Shown here piece by piece: positions 1-10,376 of a stretch of 64,000 nucleotides of DNA (within the stretch, counting starts at the first letter, position 1; each line of letters starts with the position of its first letter). The notes beneath the pieces are model-generated. The model saw only the letters and a program-made list of their open reading frames with translations. It made no database searches and was not told the origin of the DNA. The stretch comes from Oncomelania hupensis (taxonomy: Eukaryota; Mollusca; Gastropoda; Littorinimorpha; Pomatiopsidae): NCBI GenBank assembly GCA_036898135.1, contig JBAHVR010000295.1, positions 62,001 through 126,000 of the forward strand. Direction: 5' to 3'. The position numbers were made by a program, and so were the translations under genes.

Positions 1-178
1 GCCGTCCCCCGCGTGGGATGTCTTTATTGTAAAGTGACTGGCCGGTGGAGGGCATTCAATTTTCCCACTAGGGTTGTTTCGGCAGATCTTTTATGCGGAT
101 CGGGGGTTGTCCGGTCCTGATTTGGCTCGGAAGAGTCCGCTGGACCTAAAGCAACAATAAATCAATCAATCAATCAAT
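1..178 (+). repeat. Family R retroposon, 3' fragment
   Basis: This stretch matches the 3' part of a dispersed repeat called family R here (other copies near 13.5, 19.7, 20.5, 21.1 and 45.8 kb). Shared landmarks are GCGTGGGATG, TTGTTTCGGCAGATCTTTTA and AGTCCGCTGGACC, followed by a short tandem tail (AATC)n at about 160-178. The tail and fixed 3' end suggest retroposition. It is truncated by the window edge and has no coding capacity. Confidence 0.75.
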
Positions 179-299
179 AGTTGATTCAGCGCCGATGCTT
201 GAATCTTAATAAGTGTAAAAGCGCGTTACTTATATCGCCTCTCTGCAATCGAGAACAAGTTCGAATATTCCAGCATGACACAATAAAACTGGTCACCGG

Positions 300-560
300 A
301 ACTATGCACTGTCTTACGACATATAACCTTATTTAGGATAGAAGAATCTCTTAGCTATTACTAGATTTATCTAGATGATTCAGACGATAGTAAACAAATA
401 ATTCCAGAAAATTCTCAACAATATCGACCGACGAAAATTAACAACATTGTACAAAGCTTCTGCTAGCAAGAACACAAAATCAAATCAAAGGTGAATATAC
501 TCTGTTAGTGCATGCTTTGCAAAACAAATGGATCGGATCTATTGTGCGCGTCTCAAACGT
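300..560 (-). repeat. Diverged LTR remnant of the Gmr1-like retrotransposon
   Basis: The segment aligns by eye with the minus-oriented LTR at 37045-37700. Shared blocks include AACCTTATTT, GATAGTAAACAA, AATATCGACC, TACAAAGCTTCT and TCAAATCAAAGGT in the same order. It is clearly more diverged than the copies near 37-39 kb, so it is an older insertion. No internal sequence or second LTR is adjacent. Confidence 0.6.
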
Positions 561-639
561 ATCAGGGAGGGGGGAAAGGAAGAGATGGATGTGAATGAGT
601 TAATAAGGATTTTCGAATTTTGGAAATTGAATATTATTG

Positions 640-750
640 TTATTTGATAAGTTGGTTGGTGTTGTGGTTTTTTATTATATATTAAACGTCACGCCAAGTT
701 TTCACTGCCGTTTTTTTTTTAATAAAGATTTCTTGACTTGACTTGACCTG
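640..750 (+). repeat. Retroposon-like 3' tail with TTGAC repeat
   Basis: A T-run and AATAAAG are followed by a short (CTTGA)n tail at about 730-750, the kind of end left by a non-LTR retroposon. No body could be recognised upstream; 560-640 has no visible feature. Confidence 0.3.
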
Positions 751-922
751 AGTAACGACAAGTTATATTTAACACGTCTGGTTTACAACTGCGTCGGGAA
801 ACAACATATTGTTCGGTAAGTTTCTTGTGTTACAACAATGTTAATCACAGATGTTGGAGAATAACTAGTGCTCAAATCATTGATATTAGGGAGCGTTCAG
901 GTGGGCTAATTAATTTCTCAAC

Positions 923-1200
923 ATGTTAATTTCTCTGCCATTAAAAATGAAGCCTTCTAATCCTGAGATGATTCAGAACCCAGAGACATTGAAGACTGTG
1001 CTACAGGAGATAAACACAGTGGAAAGAGTGACTAAACAAAAAAGTAACGGGCGAATCACATCTGGAAATAAATTAGCAGATTATAATAAATTACAAATGG
1101 AACCAGCAAACAAAAGCAAATATATTAAACAAAGAACATTCAGAAGAAGAACAAGTAACGCAACAATCATTAGCAAAAAAAAAAACCCTGAAGAATCAGT
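923..1200 (+). pseudogene. Fragment of a Polinton-type small membrane protein (KQKS family)
   Basis: The frame contains VTKQKSNGRITSGNKLADYN, closely matching VTKQKSLGRIAAGKQLAEFN of the minus-strand frame at 59601, which sits among Polinton/Maverick genes. Both begin with a short acidic leader and continue into a Lys/Thr/Asn-rich stretch. The C-terminal transmembrane segment of the second copy is absent: from about 1205 the frame runs into LINE A. It is probably the stump of another Polinton copy. The function of this family is unknown to me, and the Polinton assignment is inferred from context. Confidence 0.5.
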
Positions 1201-1214
1201 AGAGCCAAATTCTC

Positions 1215-2592
1215 TGTTCAAGAAGCATAGGGAGTGGCCTACACTATGGACACAGTCGCTTGTCATCACTCTTCCCCAAAAAAGGTAACCTTCAGGAGTG
1301 TGAAAATTACCGCACCATCAGCCTCATCAGCCATCCCAGCAAGGTCCTCCTGAAAATAGTACTCAACAGGCTGTAACCCCAAGCTGAACAAATCATAGCT
1401 GAAGAACGAGCAGGATTCGGGCAGGGCGAAGAACCACTGAACAGATTTTCAACCCCAGAATAATCTGCGAGAAATACCTACTGCACCAACATCTATATCA
1501 TGTGTTTGTAAACTTCAAGAAAGCATTTGACCGAGTCAGACATGCAGCTCTGTGGGCAATAATGAGTGCACGACATCAGCCCTAAAATTATTGAAGTCAT
1601 CAAAGGCCTGTATGATAAGGCTACCAGTGCAATCCTCCACAACAGCGCCTTCGGGACCTGGTTCAAAACAACAATCGGTGTCCGTCAAGGATGCCTATTC
1701 TCTCCAACATTCTTTTAACATCTTCCTAGAGCGCATCATGTCAGATGCCCTTGCAGATCACGAGGGCACAGTCAGCATATGGGGTAGAGCAATCTCCAAC
1801 CTTCGTTTTGCGGATGACATTGATGGATTGGCTCTGAACAAAAAAATTGAACAGAGCCTTGACACCACCTCCAGAGCCAGTGGAATGGAAATAAGTGCAG
1901 AGAATACCAAAATGATGACCAACAACACCAATTCCATCAACACGGACATCAAAGTCCAAGGCCAATCCCTCAACACATTGCATAGCTTCAAATACTTTGG
2001 AACCATTGTATCAGACAATGGGTCCCGACAGGAAGTCCTCTCCAGGATCGCACAAAGAACTGCTGCCCTGACAAGGTTGAAGCCCATTTGGAAAGACAGG
2101 ACCATCAGTCTACATTACAAAGTAAGGCTGTTGCGCCCTCTTGTCATCTCCATCTTCCTATACGCTTGTGAAACATGGACCCTCACAGTAGATCTACAAC
2201 AGGGATTTTTTTTTAAAGCATGGAGATGAGGTGCTACAGAAGACTTCTGGGCATTTCCTATACCCAGCACATCACCAATGACGAAGTCCAACAGATCATC
2301 ACAGAAGCCATTGGACAACACGACGACATGCTCACAATGGTGAAGAAACGGAAACTCCGATGGTTTGGCCACGTCACCAGAGCATCAGGTCTTGCAAAGA
2401 CCATCCTGCAAGGCACGGTGCAAGTATGCAAAAGAAGAGGGAGACAGAAAAAGAGGGGAGAGGACAAAATTCGAAAATGGACTGGCCTGACACTGAGCGA
2501 AGCCATGAGGGTTGCTGAAGACAGAGAAAGATGGAGTACGCTGGGTAAACGATCATCTGTGGTGCCCCAACGACCTTCGAGTTACGGGATAG
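1215..2592 (+). pseudogene. LINE A, reverse transcriptase pseudogene (copy 1)
   Basis: A non-LTR reverse transcriptase is read across several frames. Motifs in order are SLVITLP (near 1258), ENYRTISLIS, FKKAFDRVRHAALW (about 1516-1556), FADDIDGL (about 1807), LPLVISIFLYACETWTL-like thumb residues, RWFGHV and GRQKK near the C-terminus. The 5' part (endonuclease) is missing, and stops and frameshifts break the reading frame, for example around 1375 and 2210. The 3' end, GTTACGGGATAG at about 2592, matches the other copies. The family is RTE/I-like by motif, but the clade is not settled. Confidence 0.85.
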
Positions 2593-2814
2593 TTTCCCGG
2601 GTTCATTTTTTTTTGCCGATTGTGAAAGGTACAGTGGTGCTTTTGCAGATTCTGCATGGATGGTTGCGGGTACTGTCAAGTTGGCGGTTTGTCGGGTGCA
2701 TATGGGATGAGTGTGAAGAAGGCGATTTGGCGATACTGGCAGCTATTTTGAGGACCCGTGCCGGATTTGATGGATAAGAGAGATCTGGAAATACGTTTTC
2801 AAGAACTAAAACGA

Positions 2815-3110
2815 TATGTAACGAGAAAGGGTATTTCAGAATTAGCGTGTATGCGTGTGTGAGATATGCGTGTTCTTCCGTCTCACAACTTCTGTAACTC
2901 GTAACAAGTAACTACGTTGTCACACCCTCTATTAAATAATAAACATAGATCAATACGATAGCACAAAATACAGAATCAATAAGAATCAAATGGAATAAAT
3001 GCAATTGCTTCTACTCACGTCATGTTGCAGAATAAATCCGTTGAAAGAATAAATATACACAACTCACAAATACACTGAACTCCCAGTCACAGTCGCAAGA
3101 GAGAGAAACG
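2815..3110 (+). repeat. Dispersed repeat U, copy 1
   Basis: It shares ordered blocks with 22236-22525: GTAACGA-AAGGG, GCGTGT-TGCGTG, a TCACA cluster, TTGTCACACCC, and later CCAGTCAC-GTCG followed by GAGAGA. Spacing is similar in both copies. It may be part of an LTR or a DNA element, but no termini could be fixed. The 2593-2814 stretch upstream shows no feature. Confidence 0.5.
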
Positions 3111-3120
3111 AAAGTTATAG

Positions 3121-3165
3121 ATAAAATAATAAGAGTATTTATATAGCGCTTTTTCCCACTTAACA
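3121..3165 (-). repeat. L2/CR1-type LINE 3' terminus
   Basis: On the minus strand this reads AAAGCGCTATATAAAT followed by an ATT-rich tail, the usual end of L2/CR1-like LINEs, as at 28770-28890. Only the tip is present. From 3166 to 3473 there is GA-rich and (GAT)n sequence with nothing else recognisable. Confidence 0.5.
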
Positions 3166-3558
3166 ATATCAGTCCAACGCGCAGTACTTACGCATTCATT
3201 CTAAACATCCGGCTTCATACAAAATAAAATCAGACACTTGCTAACGAATAAGAGACGAGGGCGGGAGGGAGGAGGGGAGACGTAAGGAGGGGTGAAGGGT
3301 TGGGTGATGGCGGTGGTCTGAATCAAAACAAAAACAAAACAAAACAAATGGAGGAATGACGACGGACGACGATGATGATGGGAGGCAAGATCAGAAACAT
3401 TTAAGGAAGAGATGAGTTTTTAAGTTTGATTTGAAGGTGTAAAGTACCAGTCTGCAAAACTATAAAAAGACATGTGTGTGTGTGCGCGCGTGTGTGTGTG
3501 TATGTGTGCAGCATTCAAAGAACAGAATCTATCACGACGAGCCTGTCTCATCGGCCAG

Positions 3559-3734
3559 GAAATTTCCAATTAGTGGTGCTTGGAAAAGCAAAGTCAGGCA
3601 AGAGCACAGTCTGCAACAAGCTGAAAGATCCTTATGACAACTTGGAGTACTTTGCAGTGTCCAGACCCAAAGGGGAGCATGACTTGAAACCAAGAGATGC
3701 TTATAACGATTTGCAACAAGGTCGATTGATTCAC
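3559..3734 (+). CDS. AIG1/GIMAP-like GTPase, exon with P-loop
   Basis: The exon encodes FQLVVLGKAKSGKSTVCNKL, a G1/P-loop (GxxxxGKS/T) preceded by the hydrophobic beta strand typical of AIG1/GIMAP small GTPases. The family binds GTP and often acts at membranes in immune or stress responses. A TCGGCCAG acceptor precedes 3559 and a consensus donor GTAAGT begins at 3735, in phase 0. The next exon at 6258 resumes in phase 0 with the G3 motif. An alternative acceptor lies at about 3509. Upstream exons or the start codon were not identified; the nominal ATG at 3474 lies in a GT repeat and is unlikely to be used. Confidence 0.75.
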
Positions 3735-6257
3735 GTAAGTAGATTTTCAATCAGTTGTGTAACACAATAAGACTGTCTCCATGTGAGATCTACTGAATTT
3801 AATCATAATCCCAAAGCACTTAACATTTTTACTATTTCCAACGAAGAACATCACTAACAACACGTACACCGGCATGTTCTGTGCAAGTTTCTCTTTGACG
3901 AATTGTAGCAATGCAAGAGTGTCGCAAGATGACTAGTTTTACCCTGCTTACTTTACGTTGTAGCCTTGTTTAGTCATTGTAATCTTAGAATGTTAATGTT
4001 AGGCTGCAGCAGACGATGGAAGTAATCAAGCGTAGCAATGATATACTGCCGTTTACACACAGTGGTAGCTGACGGTAAGAGCGAAGGCAATGACATCATC
4101 GTAGCTACGGTAGGCGAGTCGATTACCAGCCAATGAGAACACAGTTTATAATGGACTCAGCAAGGTCTGGCTGATTCAAATAGAGAGATAGAACGGGAGT
4201 CGTTTTTTAACCGAGGAGCAGTAAACAGCTACACAGTTAGCAGTAAGATCTCTCCTGAATAGACCAGGAAGCAGGACTTGAGAATCTTAGAATTCAATCA
4301 AGTAGCCACGAGCCTGACTTTGTCAAACAGATAAATGAACATACTTCTGTTTCATCGTGATATATTTATATTATTGTTGAAATTATGTTTGTGGAATTTG
4401 CTATGCATAAAATTGAATTGTTAATCCGAATTTGCCTTACCACGTGGAGAAGCCGAACACGTGTTAAGCACGACCGGTTTGGACGCCATGTTGTATACCT
4501 GATGGAACCACTGTTGTTTAACCTATATGTATGTTTGCAGACCAGTGGCTGTACCAGTGAATGTTTATAATATTATTAATTCTGTATGTGTTTTAGTTAG
4601 CCACGATTTATATTTATGTATGTATAGGAAATTAGAGTTGAGATTCCAGTGGACCACAGACGTAGCAGAATGTTCGTCGCTTATGTATAGAGATGGCGAG
4701 CTATCACTGAGGGCTACTTTGGCTTTCAGTGAGACGCTCTGCACAGACCTATTATTCAAGGTTGTGCAGAATTTCGTCTCTTGTGTTACAGACGAACAGG
4801 CGAGATATACCGTGCGCCCAACTCCACAGAAAAGACGAGTTGGCTGTTTAGCCTCTACAGCACAGGACTGAGAGAGCAACCCTGAAAAACACTCTCCAAG
4901 ACAACACAGCTTGTCAAGGGCCCAAACTACACGACGACCCAGCGTGTACCAGAAGCCATCTCAACGAAGGGCTTCAAACCTGCTACACAAAAGCTAAGTG
5001 CCCAGGAATCAGTGCACTTAAACTGGTAGCAAAAGGACCACAGTAGTCCACTCTTCAGAAAATAGTAAAATGGACCACAGTAGTCCAATCTTCATGAACT
5101 CTAGTAGCCAGTGCCCTATGAAGACATAACAGCTGCCTAGACTATCAGCGATCGAATTATTTGCATGGACTTATGACTGTTGAAGGTAGATTAGTACATC
5201 GAAGACCTTGTATTGAGTAGAAGAAATAAATGTGTGATTTTAACTGTTATCAAGTGGCTGGACTACATATGATTCATAGCCGTGTGAAAGCTAGTGTGAC
5301 AGTAATCTTTTACCATTTTTCTATCTATCTCTGTACCCCAGCCTTAACACAGACCGAGCTAAATAAATAAATGTATTAAAGTAATTCACCTTGTGACTAA
5401 CTAGCAGTTCCCATAGAATAAAGCGTGAGGGTTACAGCATTCCATTGTGCAGAGCCCAGCAACCCATAAACCCCACGTTACAAAGAGCATGATACTCATG
5501 CATGACCTCGTCATAAACAATGCAAGTTATCATTGCCAAGTTTAATATTCAGTCCAGCTTCCTTCCTGCCATAAAATTTACCTTCACCCTCTCTGACCAC
5601 AGTGTGGCCTTCCTGGATCTCCAAGTCACCATATCCCCATATACCCCATTAGTGTCCATCTCAGTCCACTACAAGCCCACTGACTCTCACTCCTATCTCC
5701 ATTTCTCCTCTAGTCATCCCTCCTCCAAGTCCAGTATCCCATTCTCTCAGCTAATCCGTCTCCGCCGCATTTGTAGTTCCGACTTGGATTTGGGGTCACA
5801 AGCTCGCACTATGATCACCTTCTTTGCCAACAAGGGCTATCCTGACGCCATGTTCCAAGACACGCTGATGAAGGTGTCGGCCAACCCCAAACCCCCTCAT
5901 TCCTCCCTTCCCACACTCTCACGCCCGGAACGGTCCGTCCACCTCCACTTCTGACTTGAAACTTCCGTCTTGGTCCTCACCTACCGTCCCCACAAACTGG
6001 CAGTAAAAACCATCTTCACAAACACTTTGTTTGATCTCCTCCAGTCAGCCTCTACTCTTTTGGCACCTTCAAACTGGGATACATCTGGAAATACAAACAC
6101 CAAAATAAATAAATAGTAGGCTACCTAAAACTACAATAAAATAAACATTTATAAAAGTATGTTTTTAGAGAGAAGATTACACTGCTATATGCAGATGAGT
6201 AAAACTGTAAATAACCCGTGATTAATTACTCTATGCAAATTGTGTCTGCGTTTTCAG
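3735..6257 (+). other. Intron of the AIG1-like gene
   Basis: The intron is bounded by CAC|GTAAGT and TTTTCAG|ATT. It carries a Penelope-like RT remnant (about 5510-6095). From about 3987 to 5301 there is non-coding, repeat-like sequence with a near-tandem GGACCACAGTAGTCCA element at 5035-5090. The octamer GTAATCTT occurs just outside both ends of that stretch (about 3979 and 5302), so it may be an inserted element such as a solo LTR. This is not proven, because the ends lack clear TG...CA limits. Confidence 0.6.
5510..6095 (+). pseudogene. Penelope-like element reverse transcriptase remnant
   Basis: The frame from 5520 contains FLDLQVTI, HYKPTDSHSYLHFSSSHP, SSIPFSQLIRLRRICSS and FFANKGYP, followed in a shifted frame by VLTYRPHKLAVK. 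These are the ordered landmarks of the RT C-terminal region of Penelope-like elements (KPTD-H-YL, SHP, IP-SQ-RLRRICS). A stop at 5952 and frame changes show decay. No GIY-YIG endonuclease was seen downstream. It lies inside the AIG1-like gene's intron in sense orientation. Confidence 0.8.
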
Positions 6258-6659
6258 ATTGTCGATGTTCCTGATCCTGGTACCGAAGCAGGAATACATG
6301 ATGTTATGCAGCAGCAAAAGCAAGTTATACATCCAAATTTTCTAACAGCGTTTATCTTCACTGTGCGACGAGACGAGGCTTTCACAGCAGGTGAAAAGAA
6401 AATATATGATGCATACCTTTCCAGCATTGATAAAAAATGGAAAGTCGTCATCGCCTATACTCACTGCGAAAGACCGAGAGCGTTCACAGCCGATGACAGC
6501 AACAACTTACAAAGCTTAATTCAAAGGGCCTGTGGTCGAATCGTGTCCTATTCGCCACTTGATGACCAGGTGAAACTAGATATGAATCTTGAAACTGTCC
6601 TGAATGCTTGTACATGTCCTATTCAGAGTTGGGCCAAAACGTTAACGTTTTGGCAATAA
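6258..6659 (+). CDS. AIG1/GIMAP-like GTPase, terminal exon
   Basis: After the acceptor TTTTCAG the frame opens with IVDVPDPG (G3, normally DTPG in this family), continues with the AIG1 beta-strand FLTAFIFTVRRDEAFTAGEK and has a G4-like position at YTHCER. The frame ends at a TAA at 6657-6659, after about 133 residues. This is shorter than usual, and the coiled-coil tail seen in the second gene (55983) is absent. It joins exon 3559-3734 in phase 0. The G3 change (VPDPG for DTPG) and short tail could mean a divergent or decaying paralogue. Confidence 0.75.
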   Translation: MVDVPDPGTEAGIHDVMQQQKQVIHPNFLTAFIFTVRRDEAFTAGEKKIYDAYLSSIDKKWKVVIAYTHCERPRAFTADDSNNLQSLIQRACGRIVSYSPLDDQVKLDMNLETVLNACTCPIQSWAKTLTFWQ

Positions 6660-7405
6660 ATGGATAACATATGGACTAGAATGATCATAGCGCACCATCG
6701 CAGGTAGCGAGTTCAAACTGAAAGTTTTATAAAGCACCAAACACGTATTCAACATTTTATGTTCACAATGTTCACAGATACAAATTTGTACTATTGGATT
6801 TGAAATGATGTCTCACATTTTAGAAATCAAATGAAAGCAAAAGTCCAATTCCAGACACTTGGAGACAGGGGTTGGGGAGAACAAAAATGAACATTACAAT
6901 ACAGTTACCATGACAATGAATACATCAAAAAGGGAACGAAAGTACCAAAATAAGACAAAGCCACCAACTTCCAATTCCCATTCCACAAAAACAAATTATT
7001 ATCATACAGTCGTTCTTACCAGTATTTTCCCCCGAGATTTTCAAAGGTTTAATTACCTTGGTCTCACTAATTGTCACAATTTATCATTGTAATTTGATTT
7101 TTAAATGATATAGCAAACCCCAACCAAATTCTGCCATTGATAAAAGGTAATTACCAGTAACTGACGTACGGAATGGTCTACATTGTCAGGAAGTTTGGGA
7201 ATCATCTTTAAATTTATTTCATGTCAGTGACATGTTTCTTTTATTTCTCAAGTAGTCCAGTTTCGGCTCTTTTGCAGTCCGCTGGATCCTATGAACAATG
7301 ACTAACTGAACTTTCGACTCACATGGAACATAAGATATTAATAAAACGTACATGCAAACATTGCAAAGGAGATTGTGGTAAATTCATTATGAACTCAAAT
7401 ATATA
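6660..7405. other. Stretch without recognised gene
   Basis: AT-rich sequence downstream of the AIG1-like gene. A frame at 6859-7092 has no family signature. AGTCCGCTGGATCC at about 7277 resembles the 3' end of family R. Nothing else was supported. Confidence 0.4.
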
Positions 7406-7458
7406 TTCTATCCTATCCCATAACTCGAAGGTCGTTGGGGCACCCCAGATGATCGTTG
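7406..7458 (-). repeat. LINE A, 3' tip (copy 2)
   Basis: Minus-strand sequence equal to the last ~50 bp of LINE A (CTCGAAGGTCG on plus), with its GGATA-type tail appearing as ATCCTATCC. It is an extremely 5'-truncated copy, typical of aborted target-primed reverse transcription. Confidence 0.75.
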
Positions 7459-7990
7459 AAATGACTTGAAATGAAATGAATGACTTCACTTCAAGGTCAA
7501 GGTTTAACGGTCAACAAATGTTAGTAAAAAGAAAAATGACAATTAGTTTTACAAAAGTTTACTTTTTTCCTAAGTTATTAATATTGAAATTGTGACGCTT
7601 TTATGCATGATAAATATCAATGATACACAAATACTGTGCAAATTTGGTCAACCTTGCTCCAAGGTCAAGGTCACTGAAGCTGTCCAAAGTCGGTTCGTAT
7701 AGGTACTTTGAAGTGACCTCAAACCTAAACTATTAGAGGTATAAAGTCCAAACTTGTGTATTTAGAGATAATAGATTGATTGTTCATATAAGTTCCTAAA
7801 GCAATAACCATGTAATGTAATGCCACCATTTCATTTTTTTCTTCTGGGCATTCATTTTCATATTAAATATTGCAAGTTCCATAAGGACCATGTGATGTTT
7901 ATTGGCTTTGCCCTTCTAGTTTAAAATGGAAGGCAAACGTTGGTGTACAAAACGGACTAGGTAGTCCAGCTAAATGGATGTAATTGAAGT
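7459..7990 (+). repeat. AAGGTCA-rich dispersed repeat S, copy 1
   Basis: It contains repeated TCAAGGTCA or CAAGGTCAAGG motifs (about 7490 and 7660) and the block TTCTGGGCATTCATTTTC...ATATTGC (about 7845-7875). The same order occurs at 20896-21120 plus 21737-21860, where family R has split it. The repeated half-site resembles the extended nuclear-receptor half-site TCAAGGTCA (SF-1/ERR type). No coding capacity. 7991-9001 beyond it holds no recognised gene. Confidence 0.6.
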
Positions 7991-9001
7991 TAACGAACAA
8001 GTTAATGTTTTTTTTGTGTGTTCTTTTAATGGCTTTTATTTCATTTTCTTGTACAGTGACTACATCTGTTAGTATTTGCAAGCAATAAACTGAGCATGAG
8101 TAGAGGTTTTAATCATGTGTACATTATTGTTGCGCTTTACTGACTTCAAGCCTGTCCATCCAGTGTCCTCTTGATTGAAACTTTGTGCGTTCTTGTATAT
8201 CCGTGTATTTCCGTCATTTGAGTAGTATTGCTTTCTTTACATGTTCAATATTGTATAATGATCAGGAAAATGTTTTGTTCCTTTAAATGTTGGAATTTAC
8301 TACAATGATTTATACTTTTTGCTATATTTTAAAAGTATGCTTTTAGTTGCCTGATGCTGCCTGTATGAGTTTGCATGTGCCTCGCTGCGAGATGTATTTC
8401 TTGTGCATTGCATGTCTTTTGACCAAAACAAAAATGTAGTTCTGATAGGCTAGGAACCAGTTAAATAGTATTGTGCGTAAGTGACATCAATTCATGGTCA
8501 ATCATTCAGTACCATTCCGGTTGTTGGTCAGTCAGTCCGTCGCTCCCAATTGAACTACTTTGTTCAAATACATTATTTTTGGTCTTATGTAAAGAATAGC
8601 TGAATCGACATTGATTATGTTTGCCATGCAGATACTTTAAATATTGCTATGCATTTTAGATCATTCAAATTTGAAGTTTGTCAAAGTCAACATCGCTGTT
8701 CTTCGTCATTTTCGTGTTTTGTGCTGTATCTTAACATTGGGAGAACTGATTTTGATACGTTTTTGCTTGCAGATTGTTTACATACAGCTACTAGATAGCT
8801 TTTGTTTTGCTAATATGCTCAGTAGATGGTTTGGTGGCTTAGTGGTGAAGGCTTCGAACTCACAGCTCATGTTTGAGGTCAAGAGTTAGCTCGACGGCTA
8901 AGAATTAATGTGTTGTTTTTTTCTTCAGGTATGGTTATTTAAAACAAAATATTTGTGTGATTTGTTACATTTATTTTTTTTAGACTTAGCTTGCCATCTT
9001 G
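7991..9001. other. Stretch without recognised gene
   Basis: AT-rich sequence with no family-like frame. Around 8825-8885 there is a degenerate tRNA-like stretch (GTGGCTTAGTGGTGAAGGC followed by a weak B-box-like TTTGAGGTCAAG), possibly a SINE head. This is not strong enough to annotate. Confidence 0.35.
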
Positions 9002-9302
9002 GTTTATTCAGAGGTGCCAACCAGTACGGATTGACCGTATTTAATTCCGGCGAAGTGAATTAAATAGAAATACGGTAGCTTTTATAAGAATACGGAGGAG
9101 AAGTTGCCGATCGTTTATCTTTGCCAGCGGTGCTTCTGTACCGGTTTCTGGTCTCAGAATAGTACTCGTGCACTCACTGAACGTCGCTGTGTGTCAGCGG
9201 TATTTTCCGAGCACGCGCGACCCGAATCAAACACGTGATCCATTTGTCCAATGAAAACACTCGTTCTTAGCCTTTCGGGGTGAAGACTATAGCATATCGC
9301 AA

Positions 9303-9413
9303 GATCCGTAAGATCTCATCTTTGATATGATGATGATAATCATTGTTGTCAGGGTGGCGACGTGGTGATCGTCCTTAACGCTGATGCAATAGGACGTTAA
9401 GCTTCGTTGTTCC
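9303..9413 (+). repeat. SINE-like 3' module, copy 1
   Basis: About 110 bp nearly identical to 40802-40912, with shared blocks GATCCGT-GGATCTCAT, TTGTTGTCAGGGTGGCGACG, TGGTGATCGTCCTTAACGC and AATAGGACGTTAAGC. The GGACGTTAA end also occurs at the end of the tRNA-derived SINE at 45042. It lies inside the hAT-like element. Confidence 0.65.
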
Positions 9414-9464
9414 TCCTCCTATAAGTATAACTCGTACCGATCTATTTTTAGACTGACGTCAACT

Positions 9465-9535
9465 GGGGTTAAGGGTAGGGTTGGGCTAGGGTTACCATAC
9501 CCAACCCAACCCTACCCTACCCGTACCCTACCCTT
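9465..9535. repeat. Degenerate telomere-like tract
   Basis: GGTTAAGGGTAGGGTTGGGC is followed by its near complement (CCCAACCCTACCCTACCCG). It forms an inverted pair of TTAGGG-like degenerate repeats and could fold back. It is an interstitial tract inside the hAT-like element, not a telomere. Confidence 0.5.
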
Positions 9536-9559
9536 TCAGAGTGTTTCAAAATCGCGAAA

Positions 9560-9860
9560 ATGGCAGGACGTGGTAGACCCAGAAAAAGAAACTGCTAAGT
9601 CTGATGACGAAGCCGATTCCTCGTCAAAGAAAACAAAGCCTGCAACTAAACGTCTGCAAGATTTTCTGCATTCATACACAGAAGCACATCCATGCATCAT
9701 TGCGTCGAAAGTGTCAACAAAATACGCACGCTGTACTGTCTGTGGCTTCGATTTTTTTTATAAGTCATGGTGGCTTTGACGATGTTGACAGGCATTTTGC
9801 ATATGCTAAACACAAAGCTTTTTCACTGTCCAAGATCATACTGAGGATTCTCCTGATCCC
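9560..9860 (+). pseudogene. hAT transposase N-terminal zinc-finger fragment
   Basis: The frame reads KRLQDFLHSYTEAHP...KYARCTVCGFDF. After a one-base slip in a T-run (about 9752-9759) it continues in another frame as ISHGGFDDVDRHFAYAKH. The C-x2-C...HGG-x-D-x-H-x4-KH layout is the BED-like finger at the start of many animal hAT transposases. The catalytic domain is not present in the element, so this is a deleted, non-autonomous remnant. Confidence 0.65.
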
Positions 9861-10115
9861 TGTGTCCAACTATTAATGTAAAAGGGTCTTTTCTCTGGTT
9901 AGAAAAAATAAAACTGACTTCAGAGGGACTGAGGGAAGTAAGACACTGAATGCCAAGCTGCAGTTGAAATCAAGAAATTCAAATACTGACTGCTACAAAA
10001 CAAAACTCTCTCCAACACTTTTGAAAAATGCAACTGCTAAGTCCTTGAAACGATAGAACTGTTTTTTTGCTGACATTGCTTTTATTGGAAAGACTATCAG
10101 TACCATTCATTTTAA

Positions 10116-10213
10116 GTAAAACAAGTGTAGTGTTCAACAAGCTGATTTTCATGGTGATTTTAGAGTAAAACAAGTGTGGTGTTCAACAAACTGATTTTCA
10201 TGGTGATTTTAGA
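10116..10213 (+). repeat. Tandem duplication, 2 x 49 bp
   Basis: Two adjacent near-identical units begin GTAAAACAAGTGT at 10116 and 10165, differing at only a few positions. Further downstream the motif AATACTGACAA occurs three times (10292-10344), near the right end of the hAT-like element. Confidence 0.85.
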
Positions 10214-10376
10214 GGACTGAAAATAGCCTGCTATTTCAGAGGTAAGCCTGTCGTTATAATAATGTCGTAGGCTGGGTTTTGCGAGAAAAAAAATACTGAC
10301 AAGTGTTAAAAAATACTGACAAAGGGGTCCGGAAATACTGACAAGAAGGTTAGGAGGTTGGCACCTCTGTTTATTC

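Larger units (their letters stand above)
9010..10368 (+). mobile_element. hAT-like DNA transposon remnant
   Basis: Terminal inverted repeats AGAGGTGCCAACC (9010) and its complement (ending 10368) are flanked by an exact 8-bp duplication GTTTATTC at 9002-9009 and 10369-10376. The TIR start and 8-bp duplication are the hAT signature. At 1359 bp it is too short for a full transposase (about 600 residues), but it retains an N-terminal zinc-finger piece (9560-9860). It also holds a SINE-like tail, telomere-like motifs and a 49-bp tandem duplication. Confidence 0.85.

Noticed and set aside
3987..5301. Solo LTR in the AIG1 intron flanked by GTAATCTT
   Set aside because: The octamer is suggestive, but the ends lack TG...CA and no second copy exists to confirm limits; noted only in the intron entry.
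9465..9535. True telomere or chromosome end
   Set aside because: Short, degenerate, inverted, and internal to a hAT-like element.
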